The notes: generated by a model not told the origin, from the letters alone. A DNA stretch of 64,000 nt from Onchidella celtica (GCA_963931925.1 OZ007569.1:74100400-74164399); one strand, 5' to 3'. Positions 9,947 through 21,981 are shown, numbered from the stretch's first letter. A program made the numbers and translations.

Positions 9947-11557
9947 CTGTGAAGAAGACAAACGAAAGTCAATGTTACACATCATTCACCAAGTTGAACA
10001 TTTCCACATATTCTCTTCTCTGTCACTCTACCATATAACTAATACAAAATTAAATGCGCATATGCAGGATGCCTTTGGATTTGATCAACGCTCACTCTCT
10101 CATGGTGTGGATGTGATCGCCAGGGTTTTGGTGTTTGTGTACAGAGACTATCAACAGGTGTACATGCTATGAAATCTTTACTTTCTGAGGTGTTCTGCTT
10201 TGGTCATTTAGTATACATTTTCGTGTTCCATTCTTTTGCTTGTTTCTATTCTGGCTCTTTCTTATTCTTTTACAGCAACAGAGTTTTAATACCCTCTCAT
10301 TACTAGATAAAAAGTCGTCAGCTGTAAAGCATAGAGATCTTTTCTGCCACTGCTCTGTGCCACCTTTTTGATCTCACTGCTGCAGTAACAATGACCTGCA
10401 CAAAACTGGAAATATTCCTTGAGCTGTCAAAGCCAGTCAACATTTACACAACACAATTCAGTCCAAATATTTGTGCACAGCTTATCTAAAAGTTCAATGT
10501 CAGAATAATGGTAATGACATAGTTGAAGGGTCAAAAAGTTCAGAAAGGTAGCTGATCCTGTTTTACCATACACATTCACGACTAGTTCCATCAAAGTGGT
10601 CACTGTTGGCTACACTAGCCATGGCCGGACATTTGTGTTGACTTTGCAGAGCTCATGAATTGATTTACAATCTGCCACTCCACATTTTGGATGGCCCTCA
10701 GTCGTGTGGGGACAGAATCATTTCTGGAGTGGGAGGGTGGGAATGTAGGCCTGCACAGTGATAAGACTCCATGCTCCAGCTTTTGTCTCTCCTTATCCGT
10801 GGATCTTCTCTGCTAATACTTGAACTCGGATTAATAACTACAGGTAAATAACCTGAGATGACCTTGGTAACTTGAAGGTCTGGAGACAGGGCTGAGATAA
10901 CCTTGGCAGTGGCTTATCCAAACATGGCACGTTGGCCATGCTTCTTTATTACTGGTCACAGGACCTCCAAGAGTATAGCTTCAGTATTCTATACAGATAC
11001 TTTGGTAAATGCAAATGAATCAAGTACCATTTATATGACAAGAAACCAGAATGAAAGAGGTTACAACTATAACAGCAGTGTAAAAACCCAACTTTTCTCT
11101 AAATTTATCAAGAAACGATACAGGAATGCCATGTGGGCACCCCCCCCCCCCCCCAAAGCCGACCGGCGCTGCACTGTGGCGACCACGTGTCTGCTCCGGT
11201 TGTAACTGGGTGCAATGACACAAAGGCAAATTTCCCAAATGGGATATAAGTAGCATACAAATAAAAATACAAAATACAAATTATACACTGGCCGCTTCAC
11301 TCCAGCAGGGTCGGGGCGATGGGGAAGGGGAGACAAGAACATGGCCGTGGAACAGTCAATGCAATTAGGTTACACCCCCCCCCCCCCCCAAATCAAACGT
11401 CTCTGGGAGTTCCAAAGCAGTCTACAGTGTACCGTACATATATTCCATGTCAATGGTTTTGCCGAATAACCTGTCAAAAACAAAATGCCCACGGTCAGAT
11501 ACAGTTGCTTTACCGCAAATTGGCCTTAGTAATTTAATGTAAATAGACCGTAGGCCT
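9947..11557. other. no gene recognised
   Basis: Probably intron and upstream sequence of the minus-strand hypothetical gene. It contains poly-C/poly-G runs (about 11140-11153 and 11377-11390). No exon could be supported. Confidence 0.4.
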
Positions 11558-11829
11558 GTTTACACTGGTAGGTTTTAGCAATAGAAAAAAGGAATGGGAG
11601 ACTGTGTGGGAAGAACTCTCCTGGCTTTCCGTCTTTTGTTTTCCGATTTCCCCCCTTAAAACATGACCAAAATAAACGGTGCGCATCGCATCTCATTCAG
11701 AAAACGGACCAGTGTAAACAAACAACGTTTCGGAGGGGGAAATCGGAAAACAAAAGAGGGAAAGCCAGGAGAGTTCTTTCCACAGTCCCCCATTCCTTTT
11801 TTCTATTCCTAAAACCTACCAGTGTAAGC
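11558..11829. mobile_element. foldback MITE (long inverted arms)
   Basis: Two arms of about 100 bp are inverted copies: the left starts GTTTACACTGGTAGGTTTTA and the right ends AAAACCTACCAGTGTAAGC. Both contain the reverse-complementary GATTTCC / CTCTCCTGGCTTTCC blocks. A spacer of about 70 bp separates them and carries an extra CCAGTGTAAAC. There is no coding capacity. A right-arm-like fragment recurs at 31708-31809, so this is a dispersed non-autonomous family. Superfamily and target duplication are not determined. Confidence 0.8.
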
Positions 11830-11928
11830 AAAGGCGGGGTGTTGTTAGCGTGAGTAAGCAACACTGATTATTTGTACTAATTGAGCTGTGCCGGAAAATC
11901 AACACATAAGGGGAGGGGGGGGGGGAGG

Positions 11929-11961
<33 letters not shown>

Positions 11962-12687
11962 AACAATTCAAAGAAAATGCAGCATTCCACACTAACACAG
12001 TTCAATATAACATCTGAATCTGGTAGTGCTAATCAAGGCTTCGCTATTTTACTCAGTACTGGCATCGTGCTTAGCTCCTTACACCAGGTGTGTTACTTTC
12101 TACACAGGAAAACAATCACACAATGTGTGGAATTTAATGTTATCCTGATCACTTATATATGGAAATGTTAAAAAGCTAACTTTCAATCCCAGGCAATAAG
12201 AATACGCGCATAGACAAACACAGAATAATCAAACCGCTCTGAATACAGAAAGCACACTACACACCATGTACCACCAAGTGACTAACCGTGTCAAAGGAAA
12301 GAACCGTGTGTCAACACCTTTTATTTCATAACCTTAAACAGCTGACCTCGACCTCACAAATACTTCCAAGAAAGCAGAAAAAACTGTTCATAATGTCGCT
12401 GTGCAAGTCACGCGTGGGGAGACGATTAACGGCTTTAAAAAAAAAAGAAAGAAAGAAAGAAAGAAAAGAAAGGTGAAGTGCATTCTGATAACAATGATAG
12501 AAGTACATTATATCTGCATTCCTCAGCATTAGTTCAACGACAGGTTTCCAAAGTCACTGAATAAAAATAGACGGCCCCAATATTCAACCATCCGAAACAT
12601 TATATTTTGATAATAGAAGACATTCATTTAAATGGGCCATAAGCCACCAGCCTCACGATATTCCGTATTACTTTCCAACATCTTCAC
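11830..12687. other. no gene recognised; G-rich, GA and GAAA simple repeats
   Basis: It contains a G-rich/GA block (about 11909-11963) and a GAAA run (about 12438-12473). No supported exon. Confidence 0.5.
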
Positions 12688-12955
12688 TGGGATACGTTGG
12701 TCTAGAGGCAACATGCTCGGCTCTCATGCCCAAGGTACCGGGCCTCGATCCTCGGTCGGTGCAGGCATGCTAGAATTTTTTTTAGGGGGGGGGGGATTCC
12801 TGTCTTTGATCCTATGGTAGGTAGGATCGAACGCCTAGTCTTCTCGGATAAGGACGAAATGTTCGGAGGGCCCCTTGTGCACGTTGCGCAGATACACTAG
12901 CAGTTGAAATGCGAGAAGAGCAGTCCGAACAAAGCCGCTGCCCCGGGCAAAATTC
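12688..12955 (+). mobile_element. tRNA-headed SINE, copy 1
   Basis: The head has a pol III A-box-like TTGGTCTAGAGGCAAC and a degenerate B box (GGCCTCGATCC). A GTGCAGGCATG segment and a G-tract follow, then a shared body with CTAGTCTTCTCGGATAAGGA and GTGCACGTTGCGCA, ending GCTGCCCCGGGCAAAATTC. The same head, body and end occur in inverted copies at 14174-14506 and 36991-37259. It is a SINE rather than a tRNA gene because the head does not fold as a clean tRNA and the body is conserved between copies. Confidence 0.82.
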
Positions 12956-14015
12956 TAAAAAACTCATCCCTACTACAACATGAAGCATGAAAAGAAGAAA
13001 AGCGAGGTGCCAATGACCAGGGCGGCGACAACTTCTAAAACAAAGAGCTAAACACAAAACCTTCACTGAGGATGAAAAAATACAATGTAGTTCACGATTT
13101 TTTTTTTTTTTTGGTTTTGTTTAATCAGTCGTTCCCACCAGTGCTGTGATAAGTCTATTTAATAAGGCCGGCATCGCGTAAGCTGATTTGGTTGCAGGCT
13201 CAGCCAGGGACCGGAGATCCGGTGATTTACTCTGAAAGGGATTCGGCGTGTCATTTTCCAGTTGAATCAAATTAAAACGTGTGAGCTTGAGAAGGGTGTG
13301 GGCGACCAGGTGCCAATGAATAGATAAGATAAGATAGATAAGAGAAGATATAACTTTTTTATCCTGTTTCCAGGAAATTTGTTGTCACAGCATCAGTAAC
13401 AGTACAAATACAATATCTAAGACTACAGGTCTTTAACGCACACCACACACACGCACATTGCTCACACAACATTATCAACAAGTAAGAGCATTACTCACAT
13501 ACACACACACACACACTGAAAGAACAATCCATTAAGAAACTAACAATAGCATACTACATCAGGAAACACTGCTACTTCGAATTGCGGATGGCAAAAAAAA
13601 TAGTCTTTTGCGCTCACTGTTTGTTTTTAAATACAGTATCCGTCCACTTCTTTGGGATCGGACTATCTGGTAGTCGGGTGTCTATCAAAGAACTGCCTGC
13701 ACACAGGTACTCAGTACAACAAAATCGGAACGGCTGACAACGGTATCATCATAATATCAGCGGGAATATTCCATATTGCTTAATGTGCAATTTTGTCTTT
13801 TCGAGAAAACGAGGATCGAAATTTTGCAGAGTTGTGTAAAAACTGAAGACATTACGTCACATACACATACCTCGAAAAGTTTTAATCGACTGCCATGACA
13901 CTAATACATAATGAAATCAGGAGTGAGAGAACCACTTCCATAAGATAACCTCAAAATCCGCAAAATGTCGCATACAGTAATATGGCAAATATCCCATAAT
14001 ATACTGCCGATAGGT
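12956..14015. other. no gene recognised
   Basis: A poly-T run (about 13099-13112), short AC and GATA-like runs near 13318-13345 and 13499-13517. No exon or conserved element seen. Confidence 0.45.
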
Positions 14016-14173
14016 GATTTGAGGTCTTTATTTTAGGAGGTTAGCTGCCCTTGGCATTTACACCTCACTTTACTTGTTTTTTAAATATTTTTTTTAATTT
14101 CTTGTTCTGGCGGGGGGGGGGGGGGGGGAGGGGGAGAGATGATATGGATAAATTTTAATCTATTAATTTCAAT
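14016..14173 (+). repeat. dispersed repeat F with internal G-tract, copy 1
   Basis: Runs from GATTTGAGGTCTTTATTTTA through TTGGCATTTACACCTCACTT and CTTGTTCTGGCGGGGG to the AATCTATTAATTTCAATT end. An inverted copy lies at 46465-46604 with the same order of blocks and the same long G/C run. It abuts the SINE that follows. Confidence 0.75.
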
Positions 14174-14506
14174 TTTGCCCGGGCAGCGGCCTCTCGGCCT
14201 GCTCTTTACGATTTCCAACTGCCAAGGTATCTTTAACGTGCGCAACGTGCACACGGGCCCTCCGAATTTTTTCGTCCTTATCCGAGAAGACTAGGTACTC
14301 GATCCTACCCCCCAATAGGACCAGGGACTTGAAAATATGAGAAAAATCCAATTTCCAAGAACTACTCGATCCTACCCCCCAATAGGACCAGGGACTTGAA
14401 AATATGAGAAAAATCCACTTTCCAACATGCCTGCACTGCCCGGGTTTAGAACCCGGGACCCTTGGCATGAGAGGCGAGCACCTTGCCTCTAGACCACCTT
14501 GTCCCC
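14174..14506 (-). mobile_element. tRNA-headed SINE, copy 2, with internal 67-bp tandem duplication
   Basis: On the minus strand the head reads GGTGGTCTAGAGGCAAGG (A box) then GGGTTCTAAACCCGGG (B-box-like), followed by the shared body ATCCGAGAAG / TTTAACGTGCGCAACGTGC in complement. A 67-bp segment is duplicated in tandem (14296-14362 and 14363-14429), which lengthens this copy relative to the others. Confidence 0.85.
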
Positions 14507-14979
14507 GTGGTGCCGATAGGTCTGATCCACTGCGTACTATATCGCTCTCCGTGTGAAACAAAACACACACGTAATCGTTGAAAATCAAGTGACTCAGCAG
14601 TTCAAATTACTATTTTATTGGCAGAGAGGGGGAGGGGGAGAGACAGACAGAGAGAGACTGAGAGAGAAAGAGAGAGAGAGAGGGAAAGAGAGAAGTTTGG
14701 GTTTTACGACGCCTCGGCACGATAACGGCCACTTTGCACCATTCACGGTCTGTTTGGTACTTTATTCATGTTTGGTATTCAGAGCTTCTAGATTTCACAA
14801 ACAGAATTAAGTACATGGAGACCCGCACAAATTTTACTACATTGGTCAAATCCTCAAGTTTTTTGCTTTTTGTTTGTATGAAAGAGTTTGTAAATATTAC
14901 GGCTTTTGAATTAAATAGTAGTTAGATCATAGTCTCTTTCAGAAAGAACAAGGTGCGCTGTGGGTACACGTTATCTATA
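14507..14979. other. no gene recognised; GA-rich tract
   Basis: A GA-rich simple repeat at about 14625-14695. Otherwise unremarkable. Confidence 0.45.
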
Positions 14980-15002
14980 TAGAGAGAGATAGAGAAAGAG
15001 AG

Positions 15003-15052
<50 letters not shown>

Positions 15053-15105
15053 GTAGGTAGGTAGATAGATAGACAGACAGATAGTAGATAGATAGATAGA
15101 TAAAG

Positions 15106-15159
<54 letters not shown>
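14980..15159. repeat. GATA / GA microsatellite
   Basis: GATA tetranucleotide runs interspersed with GGTA and GACA variants, then a GA dinucleotide run. Confidence 0.95.
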
Positions 15160-15960
15160 TGTATGTGGGTGTGTAGCAGAAATAATTCAAGAGCATTCTG
15201 AATCTCAACATCGCATGAGAAAACAGATCAACTTTGACCCACGAGCAACTTGAACCAGACGGAGGGCTTTGATCTGCATCAGGGATCGATAGGGTCGAAC
15301 CTGGCAAATCAATATTGAAATAAACCTGTTCTTCGCTGTCTCAATGCAACTACATTGAGACAGTACACCAACACTCACCATAACACGACGTGTTCGCTGG
15401 CCTACAAAACTACTGACAGAGATTTTCTCGCAATACACGCAAAGTTTTTCCCCCACTGATGGGATCGATGGATGGAAATAATAACAAGAAGAAATACAAT
15501 TCAGAGAAGAATGATTTCTTTAAGTTTTGTAAATAATTAAATATATCTACAAATATTTAAATTATATCTGCCCCGGCAAAATGAAAACAAAACGGCAAAA
15601 TGAAAACAAAACGACCCAACTAATTCCTAATACTGGCACTTAACCCTTTTTTCTACAGTTGCTCGTTTAACTTTTGTTTTGAGACATCGCCATTTCGACA
15701 GTGATGAAATATGTAAACACATTAAGATGACATCTTCCTTTCCACTAGACCACCGTAATAGAACAAAGCACGTCTGGCCGTTTTCCCCCCCGATTTCTTC
15801 ATTATCTACAAGCAGATCTATATCGACCCCCCCCCCCTCCCCACACACACACACACCTTTTCTTCTTTCATCACAACAGAAAGGGCAAAAACACCCTAGT
15901 AAGTGTGTGTAATTAAAGGTATACATCTTAGTCTTATGTGGAACCAATTTCTCCGGGCTA
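15160..15960. other. no gene recognised
   Basis: C-rich and CA-rich runs near 15823-15855. No supported exon. Confidence 0.4.
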
Positions 15961-16369
15961 TTAGGTAGAACGCGTGTGACGTCACAGAGTGTTTTTGTTT
16001 TGTTCTTCCGACTGACAAAATGGCCGTTGGATCAGCTGACGAGTGTAACTTCGATGAGATGTCTAAGCGGTTAAAATGCCTGCCGGTTGCATTGCGGTTG
16101 ACTGTTATGACACGGGTGAAAAGGATGGATCCAAACTGGTCAGATTCCTACCATCCGTGTAAACAAAGGAAAGGAAGTGAAAGAATTGACTGAAGGTCTC
16201 CCATGTGCGTGAACACACGTGTTTTTGTTTACTGTAGTGAACTTTTCTTTAGCTCGCCGCCGATTGGTTCGCGACGCCTGAAGTGCTCACAGTGCAAATC
16301 AGCTAACGATCGCCATGGTGATGCGTGTGTCCGGTCTGACAAGATGGCGGATATGCGCGTTCTACCTAA
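15961..16369. mobile_element. 409-bp TIR element containing a THAP-like start
   Basis: The ends are exact 14-bp inverted repeats, TTAGGTAGAACGCG at 15961-15974 and its complement at 16356-16369, with weaker similarity outside. A TGACGTCA palindrome lies just inside the left end. A short frame resembling the start of a THAP C2CH zinc finger lies inside. No transposase core is present, so this would be a non-autonomous element, possibly of the P superfamily, in which THAP domains are typical. No clear target duplication is visible because the right flank is a long C run. Confidence 0.55.
16076..16162 (+). pseudogene. possible THAP zinc-finger N-terminal fragment
   Basis: Encodes 28 residues starting MPAGCIAVDCYDTGEK and ending LVRFLPSV before a TAA. 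The C-x4-C pair followed by a basic segment and an aromatic-Leu-Pro motif fits the first part of a THAP domain (usual form C-x2-4-C ... FxRFP). The distal CxxH, AVPTIF box and catalytic domain are absent. A longer overlapping 57-codon frame begins at 16020 (MAVGSADECNFDEM). Both could be chance; the location inside the TIRs is the main support. Confidence 0.35.
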
Positions 16370-16581
16370 CCCCCCCCCCCCCCCCCAGATGAGAAGCTAG
16401 TTACAGCCACAAAATGTTGCCTGAAATGTTTCTTTTAGAAACAGAGAGATCTGAAAGACAATGAGGTATCTTCAACAACCTTGTCCTCCGAAACGCATCT
16501 AACGGCGACCCTGGTCATTACTATACCTATGGCCCTGGTACAACGATAGTTCAGATGACAATAACAACTGGCCAGATTTTC

Positions 16582-17052
16582 AAGTCTTATTATTGTTATC
16601 ACCAACTCTTATTATTGCTATCTCCAACTCTTATTATTGGTATCTCCAGGTCTTATTATTGCTTTCACCAACTCTTATTATTGCTATTTCCAACTCTTAT
16701 TGTTGCAATCTCCAACTCTTATTAATGTTATTGCTATCACCAACTCTTATTATTGCTATCACCAACTGTTATTATTGCTATCACCAACTCTTATTATTGC
16801 TGTCACCAACTCTTATTATTGCTGTCACCAACTCTTATTATTGCTATCAACAACTCTTATTATTGCTATCTCCAACTCTCATTATTGCTATTTCCAACTT
16901 TTATTATTGCTATCAAAGAATTATTATTATTGTTATTTACAACTCTTATTATTGCTACCACCAACTCTTATTATAGCTATCTCCAACTCTTATTAATGTT
17001 AATGCTATCACCAACTCTTATTTTACTATCTCCAACAACTCTTATTATTGCA
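16582..17052. repeat. 22-bp minisatellite
   Basis: About 21 imperfect units of a 22-bp motif with core CTCTTATTATTGCTATCACC. Variants include TGTCACC, TTTCC and TCTCC. Because 22 is not a multiple of three, all plus frames cycle through the same Leu/Ile/Tyr-rich low-complexity peptides, so the open frames here are not genes. Confidence 0.93.
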
Positions 17053-19511
17053 ACTAAAGATTCACGTAACCTGTACAAAGAAAACCAACCGAGGACAGGA
17101 TGTAATACTGGTTTGTCTATCAAACCTGGACAACAGAATGCGCTACAAGGTACATGCAACCGTCGGCTCTACAGGTAGCTGACGATAAAAGGACAGAAGG
17201 AATGAGAAACTCTGTACACGACAGGAGGCAAAATTAGAGTCAGCGCTGTAAAGATGCAATCTGTCATCATGTTGCGACTCTAGTTCTAGTCTCTTCTATC
17301 TTCATTTTCTGAAAAACTGGAGATCTGTTAGTCTGTAGAAGATTATGAAATGCACACTTTGACACTTGTTTAGGGCGCTGTGGCACCTATCTGGCTGTTT
17401 CACAGTAAGTTCCGATTTAGTCAAACTCCTTATCACAATACTGTATTAAGCCACAAACGCTTCACGCCGGATTTCTCAGTTGTGCAAAAAGTGGAGTTGG
17501 AACAAACAAGAACTACGATCGCGATGCAATGCGGACCTGTGCCAGGTGTCATATCCATGCGGACTTCATCTCCGACACCAATGGATCGATTCAACATACC
17601 GTTGTCGAAGGATGATACCATTAGTTCATGTATCATCTTGTTATGTTCATTATTACTACACAATATTGTTTAACTTTGCCGATACTACTTCAAAAACTAA
17701 AGATAATAATTCCTAGCGCAAAGCTGTACACATCGTGACGCGCGCAAGGCACACTCAATGGACGACAGTAGGCCCTATGCAATCACTTACCACTTGTGAG
17801 TAACTTCAGCTTATATTACATTTACGTGTTATCTCTTAAAGGATAGTTATAATTGATTGTACACGCATTTTTTTTTGTCCTTTGAAAAAAAAAATTAAGT
17901 GGATGCCGATAAATGAGGGTAGTTTCTCCGTGTACAAGCCAAGGACAGAACATTATCCTGCGGATTAAATGAGGATGCTGTCCCGCGTGATTACTTTGGA
18001 TAACTTTTGATCAAATTTGTGTTTGTTTGTTCTGCCCCCGTTTGGGCTAGATCTGTACAAGTATGTAGAAAACATGTACATACACATGTAAAGCCAACGA
18101 CTACACTTAAGTGAACATAAACTTTCATTTCGTCAGCGGCCATACATCAGAGGTACACATCTTATCTTGCTGACACACATTAAAACCTAAAATAAATTAA
18201 AAAACCAATGCACACATACAAACTGCGTTGCTGTCTGAATGGTAACAGCTGACGGACTATATAATGCATTCTTTCCTTTAAATGAATATTCGGAAGACAG
18301 AACAATCTCTATAAAGTATCAGAGGTTTCCAAGAAATACTAACAATGAAACGTTTAGAAATGCAATCTGGTCACTTCACCACTAAAACAAAACAAAACAA
18401 AATCAGTTTCGGCATTCTGCGTTCCCCGTCCAAACGAAATAGTCTTGCACATTGGTGCAGCAATACATCAGACAGTGAGAAACACTGTCTGAAATGTTAA
18501 AGCAACCGACCGACCAGGAATCGAAAGAAGCAATTTATTCTAGCCAGGTGAATTTTCAAATGAAATCCAAAAAAAAAATAAAAAAATTCCGAGATGTGAT
18601 TGACATGTAGGTTCAAATGTTTACAAAGACACCAAATTTAAACATTTCATGTGGTAAAAAGTTTCTGATGTTACAACTCACAACATCTACAAGAGCAAAA
18701 ATGTGATGTTCATCACTTTTACACCATTACGTAAAGTTTCTGTGTGGAGCATCCAACTGGAAAATGGTGTGAACATTATACATGTCACGCAGACTACACT
18801 GCAAAAGAAAAGCAGTCGCCAAGCCATCCTCACAGGTTTCACTAACAATACACTGTCACATAGCAGCTGTCACCCAACAAAGCAAATATGTCATACTACT
18901 GTCATCCATAGTAGCAAACTGCGACTCCCTAACAGAAAATGAAGCCAATCTGCATAATTATGTATTAGTATGACCCGACACCAGAATAATTATTCAGACA
19001 TAGGAGACGAATGGAACAAAGACGAACTGTTAGTGCTACAGCAGTAAGTGTAGCGGAAAGGAAATGATTGTAGCCTGTGTGTACCTTTACAATTACAATG
19101 TAGTTGCTTGTCATCTCATTGCCTAGGAACAAACTGTCAGAAGTCGGGAAACCCAAAGAAGAAAAGATTTAAATAATGAGCGCTTACAAACTTATAAATT
19201 GCAATGTCCTGTGTGTCATCACTGATGAAAAAGAGACAAACTGCCCAAGTAATTAATATGCCCGGGGCAGTAGGCACAGATGTGACATGCCTCATAACTG
19301 TCATTGTTAGCACACAGAAATGGTAGAACTTGTGACTAACCCTCTGGGCGGCAAACTAGTAAAGACATTTCAAATAAAGCTATAAGCTTGTTTCACAAAA
19401 AACTTCCACATGTTCATGTTTCCAACATCACAAGTACTATTTCTGGGAGACATACCTAAACAACATCTCAAATAAGTAGGGGGCCTACGACTTTTGGTTC
19501 AAATAGTATGC
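17053..19511. other. no gene recognised
   Basis: I looked on the minus strand for the missing C-terminal half of the adjacent Merlin-like transposase (second Asp and final Glu motifs) and did not find it. Nothing else is supported. Confidence 0.4.
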
Positions 19512-20321
19512 CTACCTACTCACGCATTTGAAATCAATCGGAACAAAAAAAGTGTCTTTTGTCTCGCGGCAAATCCCACCTAGCACCCACTGACCTTCGA
19601 CCACGCGTCCTCTGTTGTATTTTCTTTTGCCAAATTTTGCCTCATCAACCTCGACTGTGAAATTCTGACCTCCTATCTGCTTAACTGTATCCCCACTTTC
19701 AAACAACGACTCGACACACACTTCGCGACAATATGAGTAGAAATCACAGATGGTTTCCGAAGATGTCACTTGGTAGTCCCTAGAATTAACACCACTACTC
19801 TCCCAAATAGCTGTCTCATAATCAAACTTCCTAACAAAACAGTATGTTAAAATCAATGACTTGGTAACAGTCAGATGACTACCACTAAACCAGCTGTCTC
19901 TTCGTAAAGTTACGTTCTTATTACAGGACCTTTTGCGACACCTAAACTCGTACTTTGTTTTAGATTTCGAAATGCTTTTGGACAATTTCAATTCTGCACT
20001 ACAATTATCACAAAATATAGTTTTTGGTAATACCTTATATTCTTGTGCAAATTCTATGGAGAAATCTTCGGTGGCAGTTCTGCGTGCTAAGTAACTCAAA
20101 TTAACTATTGGCGGTTCACAAACAGTACTAGAACTACAAGTAGGAGATGGCTGGGCACAGGCAGAATTAGTATTACTGATGTTACTACTATCACTAGAAG
20201 TAGACACTACTTTCTTAACAAACAACTTTCTTTTTTTTACTGTTGGTTCTTGGAAATCATCTAAATCGGAAATGTTCTCCATTGAATCAACCACATTGTC
20301 GGAAACTGGTTCTGATTTCAA
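19512..20321 (-). CDS. Merlin / IS1595-like (ISXO2 domain) transposase, N-terminal portion
   Basis: A 269-residue frame opens with an acidic/Ser-rich region and a KKRK basic signal (29-32). It has a zinc-ribbon-like CxxC...CxxxxC (C104, C107, C128, C133), then the catalytic-domain start with VEVDEAKFGKRKYNRGR (candidate first catalytic Asp, D226) and VVEGQWVLGGICRET. These are hallmarks of the IS1595/ISXO2-type DDE/N transposases and the eukaryotic Merlin elements. The frame diverges right after FFVPI. A consensus donor (AAATGC|GTGAGT, exon end 19524) suggests an intron rather than a simple truncation. The second Asp and the last Asn/Glu residue are not in this exon and were not found nearby. 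It could be a degraded element or the first exon of a domesticated gene. Confidence 0.8.
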   Translation of the reverse strand: MKSEPVSDNVVDSMENISDLDDFQEPTVKKRKLFVKKVVSTSSDSSNISNTNSACAQPSPTCSSSTVCEPPIVNLSYLARRTATEDFSIEFAQEYKVLPKTIFCDNCSAELKLSKSISKSKTKYEFRCRKRSCNKNVTLRRDSWFSGSHLTVTKSLILTYCFVRKFDYETAIWESSGVNSRDYQVTSSETICDFYSYCREVCVESLFESGDTVKQIGGQNFTVEVDEAKFGKRKYNRGRVVEGQWVLGGICRETKDTFFVPIDFKCVSR

Positions 20322-20999
20322 CTAAACTAAACATCAACCCAATTCACTGATAAGAAATCTATTCACTGCACAAACTACAAACATGGCATTAAAAAAAATA
20401 GAGCCACTCTGGCAACTCAAAACATAAAACAAGATGGCGGTCACAGAAATGCTTTGATTGGGTCAGCTTGTTTTTTCTTTTGTGTCTGTTGTTTTTTTTT
20501 CTAAGGATTATAGACACCTGAAAATGCTTCCAATATACTTTAAATCAAAATTATGGCAGGTTTAAACAATCTAAAACAAAAAAAGTACAGACAAAACATT
20601 TTTTGGTGGTCTATGTGTCCCCTGCAGAATACTTACAATTTGTTTTGCCACCACTCTCAACCGGCTTCATGGTCAAAGTGAAAGTGGATTCGCCCGGCAA
20701 GCTCAAGACACTTCCCTGCGGGGGTTCGACCCTCGGCAACGGCACTGGATTTTATTAGTTAAGTTAGTTAGTTAGTTTAAGTTTCATGTAATATCGTATG
20801 TTGTATGATGATGTATTATTGAATGCCATGTGATGTATGTTGTTTGTAAGTAGGCCTACGTAAGATGTAAAAAAAAAAAAAGAAAAAAGAACGCCCTTTC
20901 TTTCTTTCTTTCTTTCTTTCTTTTCTCCCATACAAATACCGAGCCCATCCTTTTTGTATATCCCGCTCAAAAAATCCCCTCTTTTGTTTGTCGACAACA
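20322..20999. other. flank of the Merlin-like frame; TTTC repeat
   Basis: Contains a TTTC run (about 20897-20930), repeats of TTAG near 20756-20776, and a lone GGGTTCGACCCTC block near 20725 that resembles a pol III B box without a recognisable A box. Confidence 0.45.
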
Positions 21000-21022
21000 G
21001 TGCGGATCTCGTACGGAAGTCC
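21000..21022 (+). repeat. 23-bp motif copy 1 (GTGCGGATCTCG...)
   Basis: Starts GTGCGGATCTCGTACGGA. Identical to 22338-22360 and, with one mismatch, inverted at 21959-21981. Likely an end or internal motif of a repeat family; its identity is unknown. Confidence 0.8.
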
Positions 21023-21958
21023 TTTTTTCAGGCTGTTTTCAGTTTTGAAAGTCCACAGGCGGTGGTAATCTAATAAAAAATTGCTGAACTTTTAACAAGC
21101 CCTACTGCCACTCAGACAACTCGGATTTCTGTGAAATTTTACAGGTGCCTTCCTTTTGACCTGCAGAAGGTTCTTTTTTAGATTAGAAGATTTGAAATGG
21201 CGGGGAAGTATTTTTTTAAAGTTTGCATTGTGTCGCTCATTTCGCCCACTGATCCTTTCTTTTCCACGAACGCATGACCCATGACATTGTCACTTCCTGC
21301 TATGTGTTCACTATTAAATACACAAACCAGTGTGCTGATTATTGCAGTTTCAAGAATGCTGACGCAGTGCGTAAGGCAACATGCAAAGGTGGTAGAGTAC
21401 AACTTATTAAAAACAAGCAAACAACAACCACAGAATAAACCTAAAGGAACGGGCATGGCGAAGCTGATCCATTACAATTATCCAAAACTAAAGCAAATAA
21501 ACAGATTTACCCCGAGCAGGGCCAGCTACCTGAGATAGTGTTTCAATAACACTAACAGTGTCCTTTGTGTTTGGTGTAATAAGCTAGAAGTTTTCTCAAA
21601 TGTGGGTCTCGGATGGCTTCCTATTTTTCATTTTTTTGTTGCTTTCCACACCAGATGAGATTTTTTTTTACATGCTGTCAGTAAACAGGACTTTCCAACC
21701 AATTTACCTCTGTCCAAGAATACAGTTTGATCCCACTGAGAAGGGGGAGGAAATTCAGCCAAAGAGCAGTGTATGGACACTGAAAAATTACATTTTTTTT
21801 TCTCTATAAATCCACTCCTTTATGGATCAGTGGCCCATATTTTTCATATCCAGTTTTCCCTGGTGGTTTCATGATGACAGAGAACAACAGAGCTACTCTA
21901 AAGTAAAATAGTATTAAGAGACAAAGATAACTAAGGCTCTGGAAAAGGTTTACTGGGA
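21023..21958. other. sequence between inverted 23-bp motifs, no gene recognised
   Basis: About 936 bp with no conserved domain. It would be the interior of an element if the flanking 23-bp motifs are terminal inverted repeats. Confidence 0.35.
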
Positions 21959-21981
21959 GGAATTCCGTACGAGATCCGCAC
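21959..21981 (-). repeat. 23-bp motif copy 2 (inverted)
   Basis: Reverse complement of the motif with one mismatch (GGAATTCC in place of GGAAGTCC). Confidence 0.8.

Noticed and set aside
14460..14506. SINE heads as true tRNA genes
   Set aside because: A and B boxes are present, but the heads do not form a clean cloverleaf and are attached to a repeated body found in four places.
16593..17178. Leu/Ile/Tyr-rich frames that resemble membrane proteins
   Set aside because: They arise from the 22-bp minisatellite, where the same peptide appears in every frame.
20690..20745. Possible tRNA or SINE near GGGTTCGACCCTC
   Set aside because: Only a B-box-like block is visible; no A box, acceptor stem or second copy was found.
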